Origin: Metaclostridioides mangenotii
GTDB lineage: Bacteria > Bacillota > Clostridia > Peptostreptococcales > Peptostreptococcaceae
DNA: 64,000 nt
NCBI RefSeq assembly: GCF_018917235.1
Contig: NZ_JAHLOF010000003.1
Location: 248,001-312,000, forward strand
Direction of reading: 5' to 3'
The position numbers were made by a program, and so were the translations under genes. Shown here in pieces: positions 61,917-64,000 of this stretch. The notes under the pieces are model-generated. The model worked only from the letters and a program-made list of their open reading frames with translations, made no database searches and had not been told where the DNA came from. Positions within the stretch are counted from its first letter, which is position 1, and each line of letters begins with the position of its first letter.

Positions 61917-64000
61917 TTAGTTATTTGTAACTTGTCCACCTAAAGCTTTATTTGCTTCAGTTAGTCTTTGTGCAATTTTAACTGCTGTTTCATATCTATC
62001 TTTACCAGCTACTCTCTCAACATTTTGTAAACCTAGTCCATCTTCAATTGCTTTTGATACTGAATTGTATCCACCAGCTATTAAAACATTTTTAATTGAC
62101 CATTCTTTTATTTTATCTGATGTGATTTTAGTAATGGTTTTTGGATTTGTAAGCATTATAGGTGCTTTATATCTAGATGCTATGCTGTTAATTGTTATTC
62201 CATCAGGGAAATCAGTTCCATCTACCAGTATCATATCATCCTTACTCCCAGTTAAATTTCTAATTTCATCTCCTATAATACAAGCTGTTTCGTATCTATC
62301 CATTCCTCCTAGACGTTTTATACTACTAACATTAAGGCTATTTTCTATATTTTTAGAAACTGAATTATAACTTCCACCTATTGTAATATTATCTACTTTC
62401 CATGATTCTAAAGTTTCTTGAGTAGTTTTATTTAGTTTGTTTGGTTCTGTTATTAGAATAGGTGATCTTTTACCAGATGCTAAACTCGATATTGTTATAA
62501 CATCAGGGAAGTTAGTTCCATCTACTAACATTGCTTCAGAATTATTACCAGATAATGCTCTAACTTCATCCCCTATTTTTACTGATGTCTCATACCTATC
62601 TTGTCCTGCTATTCTAGTCACATTGTAATCTTTTAACTGTTCAACTACTTTATCTGATATAGAATCAACTCCGCCTGATATAATCACATCTTCAGTCTTT
62701 AATCTCTTAAGCTCTTCTAAAGTTTCTGATGTTACTGAATCTTTATTACTTAAAAGTATTGGTGCATTTTTTTCATTTCCTAATACTGTAGCTGTTAGTA
62801 CATCAGTATATTTTTCACCACTTGCTAATATAACTGTTTTACCAACTGGAGGTGGTGGTAAAGGGTCAACAATTGATCCGCCTCCGCCACCAGTACTTTT
62901 TTTAGACCACTTAGCAAATAAATGTAAGTTATGAGAAGGAATTTTTTCTTTATTTGTGTCAATCAACTTAAAATTTACTGTATCACCTTTTATTTCAGGT
63001 ACTGACCATCCTGCAAAATCATAGCCTTCTTTTGTTCCATGATCAGGTTTTTCAACATCTCCTAAATTCTTTTCAAATTTAGCCTGAATTTTTTCGTTGT
63101 TTAGTTTATCGTAATCTGAATAAAAATCTATATTGTATCTATTTCTATTGTAATACATATTAATATAATCCATTGCTCTATTTAGAACTTTATTTCTATT
63201 GTACATATTAGAAACCATTGCTCTATTTAGAACTTTTTCAGTAAATCCTTTAATCCCTACCTGGGTGAAATAACCGTTATCTGTTGGTTCATACGATATA
63301 TTGGAGTATTGATCATCTTCATAAAAAATATTATCTAAGTCTATATTTTCTAATAAAGTTTTTATTTGGTATTGATTATCGGTATTTTTATTTGCTTTAC
63401 TAATTTTAAACTCACAATTGTCCGCTAATTTTTTATTTAGAATATACTGTTTGTCTGCATACTTATAGTAGAAATTCTGTTCATTGTTATAATTTTTTGA
63501 CCCAGCTACTGTGATATCTTCAATTATATTCTCATCTTCATTTAATAAATCTACTTTATCACTAGATGGCCATTTATCGCCTATATTTTCTTCAAACCTA
63601 GCAGTAAATTTATATGGATTTTCAGAACTATATACATCATTTTTATCTTTAAACTTAAACTTACTAGCTTCAGGTATACTTTCATCAGATGGCTCAAATT
63701 TTAAAGTATATTCATTTCTATCGTAAAAGACATTTACTATAGTGCTACCATCTGAAGATACTTTTTTATTATTATTTAAACTATTTGTTTTATCAACATT
63801 ACGACTTATATAATTAAACTGTTCCTCATTAGGTAGAGATCCATCATATTTCCTTACATCTATAGGAAATTGTACATCTACCGGATCACTTTCGGGGACT
63901 ACCACAGGATAGCCTACTTTACCACTCTCCTTAACATTACCCGCAAATGTATACCCATCATCATCTGCATTTTGCAACCAATAAAATACTTGATATGTAA
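61917..64000 (-). CDS. CWB2 surface protein, N-terminus beyond the window
   Basis: At least 694 residues. The frame is open to the window edge, and the internal TTG near 63977 is not a start. The visible head has repeated InlB/Flg_new-like units: VFYDRNEYTLKFE with ARFEENIGDKWP, and YYNRNRYNIDFY with AKFEKNLGDVEKP, then GYDFAGW and LHLFAKW. A Gly/Pro linker leads to three CWB2 repeats (PF04122) that bind the wall polymer, with key motifs PILL, PILI and PIML. The CWB2 part is nearly the same as in the protein at 34602-37055, and the heads differ. A 45-base tandem duplication lies in the head. Confidence 0.9.
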   Translation of the reverse strand, partial: TYQVFYWLQNADDDGYTFAGNVKESGKVGYPVVVPESDPVDVQFPIDVRKYDGSLPNEEQFNYISRNVDKTNSLNNNKKVSSDGSTIVNVFYDRNEYTLKFEPSDESIPEASKFKFKDKNDVYSSENPYKFTARFEENIGDKWPSSDKVDLLNEDENIIEDITVAGSKNYNNEQNFYYKYADKQYILNKKLADNCEFKISKANKNTDNQYQIKTLLENIDLDNIFYEDDQYSNISYEPTDNGYFTQVGIKGFTEKVLNRAMVSNMYNRNKVLNRAMDYINMYYNRNRYNIDFYSDYDKLNNEKIQAKFEKNLGDVEKPDHGTKEGYDFAGWSVPEIKGDTVNFKLIDTNKEKIPSHNLHLFAKWSKKSTGGGGGSIVDPLPPPPVGKTVILASGEKYTDVLTATVLGNEKNAPILLSNKDSVTSETLEELKRLKTEDVIISGGVDSISDKVVEQLKDYNVTRIAGQDRYETSVKIGDEVRALSGNNSEAMLVDGTNFPDVITISSLASGKRSPILITEPNKLNKTTQETLESWKVDNITIGGSYNSVSKNIENSLNVSSIKRLGGMDRYETACIIGDEIRNLTGSKDDMILVDGTDFPDGITINSIASRYKAPIMLTNPKTITKITSDKIKEWSIKNVLIAGGYNSVSKAIEDGLGLQNVERVAGKDRYETAVKIAQRLTEANKALGGQVTNN
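63170..63236 (-). repeat. 45-base tandem duplication inside the CWB2 gene
   Basis: CCATTGCTCTATTTAGAAC occurs at 63170 and again at 63215, exactly 45 bases apart and in frame, giving two copies of KVLNRAM followed by a YNRN motif in the protein. The second halves differ slightly. Confidence 0.75.

Overview
The window is AT-rich Firmicutes DNA with strong GGAGG-type ribosome sites, frequent TTG and GTG starts and about 55 of 59 genes on the minus strand. This strand bias suggests one replichore whose leading strand is the minus strand. Two surface proteins carry three C-terminal cell-wall-binding-2 (CWB2) repeats. Together with Hcp/HcpR, a glycyl radical enzyme, DUF2935 proteins and an orphan XdhC, this points to an anaerobe of the Peptostreptococcaceae (Clostridioides/Paraclostridium/Romboutsia-like). 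I cannot name the species. No rRNA, tRNA, intact insertion sequence, prophage or CRISPR array is seen.

Layout. 1-3.2 kb: iron-type ABC importer (binding protein, permease, ATPase) followed 17 nt later by a MATE exporter cut by the window edge, with a Fur-like box upstream. 3.4-11 kb: a second, larger ferri-siderophore operon with three paralogous lipoproteins, two permeases, an ATPase and a fused ABC exporter. It is read from a consensus promoter whose -35 lies inside a Fur-like box. 11.4-13.5 kb: two convergent AraC regulators. 13.7-17 kb: an unassigned glycyl radical enzyme and its activase. 17.3-21.2 kb: nitrosative-stress operon (Hcp, an unknown protein, a hemerythrin-like protein) with HcpR and a perfect palindromic site. 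21.3-24.1 kb: LytTR regulator, DUF3021 and ABC-2 transporter. 24.3-26.8 kb: SsuABC/TauABC-like importer. 27-29.6 kb: two-component system and a small Asn/Gln-rich secreted protein. 29.6-33.9 kb: two DUF2935 paralogues, an SDR oxidoreductase and a VanZ-RDD fusion. 34.1-42.7 kb: Bfd-like protein, LRR/CWB2 surface protein, LigB dioxygenase, XdhC, YbaK, AzlCD, HD and GNAT proteins. 42.9-47.5 kb: Bce-type peptide-resistance module. 47.7-48.8 kb: lactate-oxidase-family enzyme. 49.6-56.1 kb: amino-acid permease, phosphatase, two regulator-transporter pairs (GntR/MFS, MarR/MFS). 56.3-57.9 kb: MATE gene behind a structured terminator leader. 58-61.7 kb: LytST-LrgAB. 61.9 kb to the end: second CWB2 protein, incomplete at its N-terminus.

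How the genes work together. The first 13.5 kb is an iron-acquisition island in which each importer shares an operon with an exporter. The middle combines NO defence with radical chemistry. The rest is mostly envelope-stress sensing, drug or peptide efflux, and surface display. Several long gaps hold coding relics (39.5, 48.9 and 52.1 kb), so some gene loss has occurred. The least explained items are the glycyl radical enzyme with an unusual active-site motif (CGCVVP), the unknown protein between hcp and the hemerythrin gene, the terminator leader of the MATE gene, and an aromatic-rich leader ORF before the amino-acid permease.
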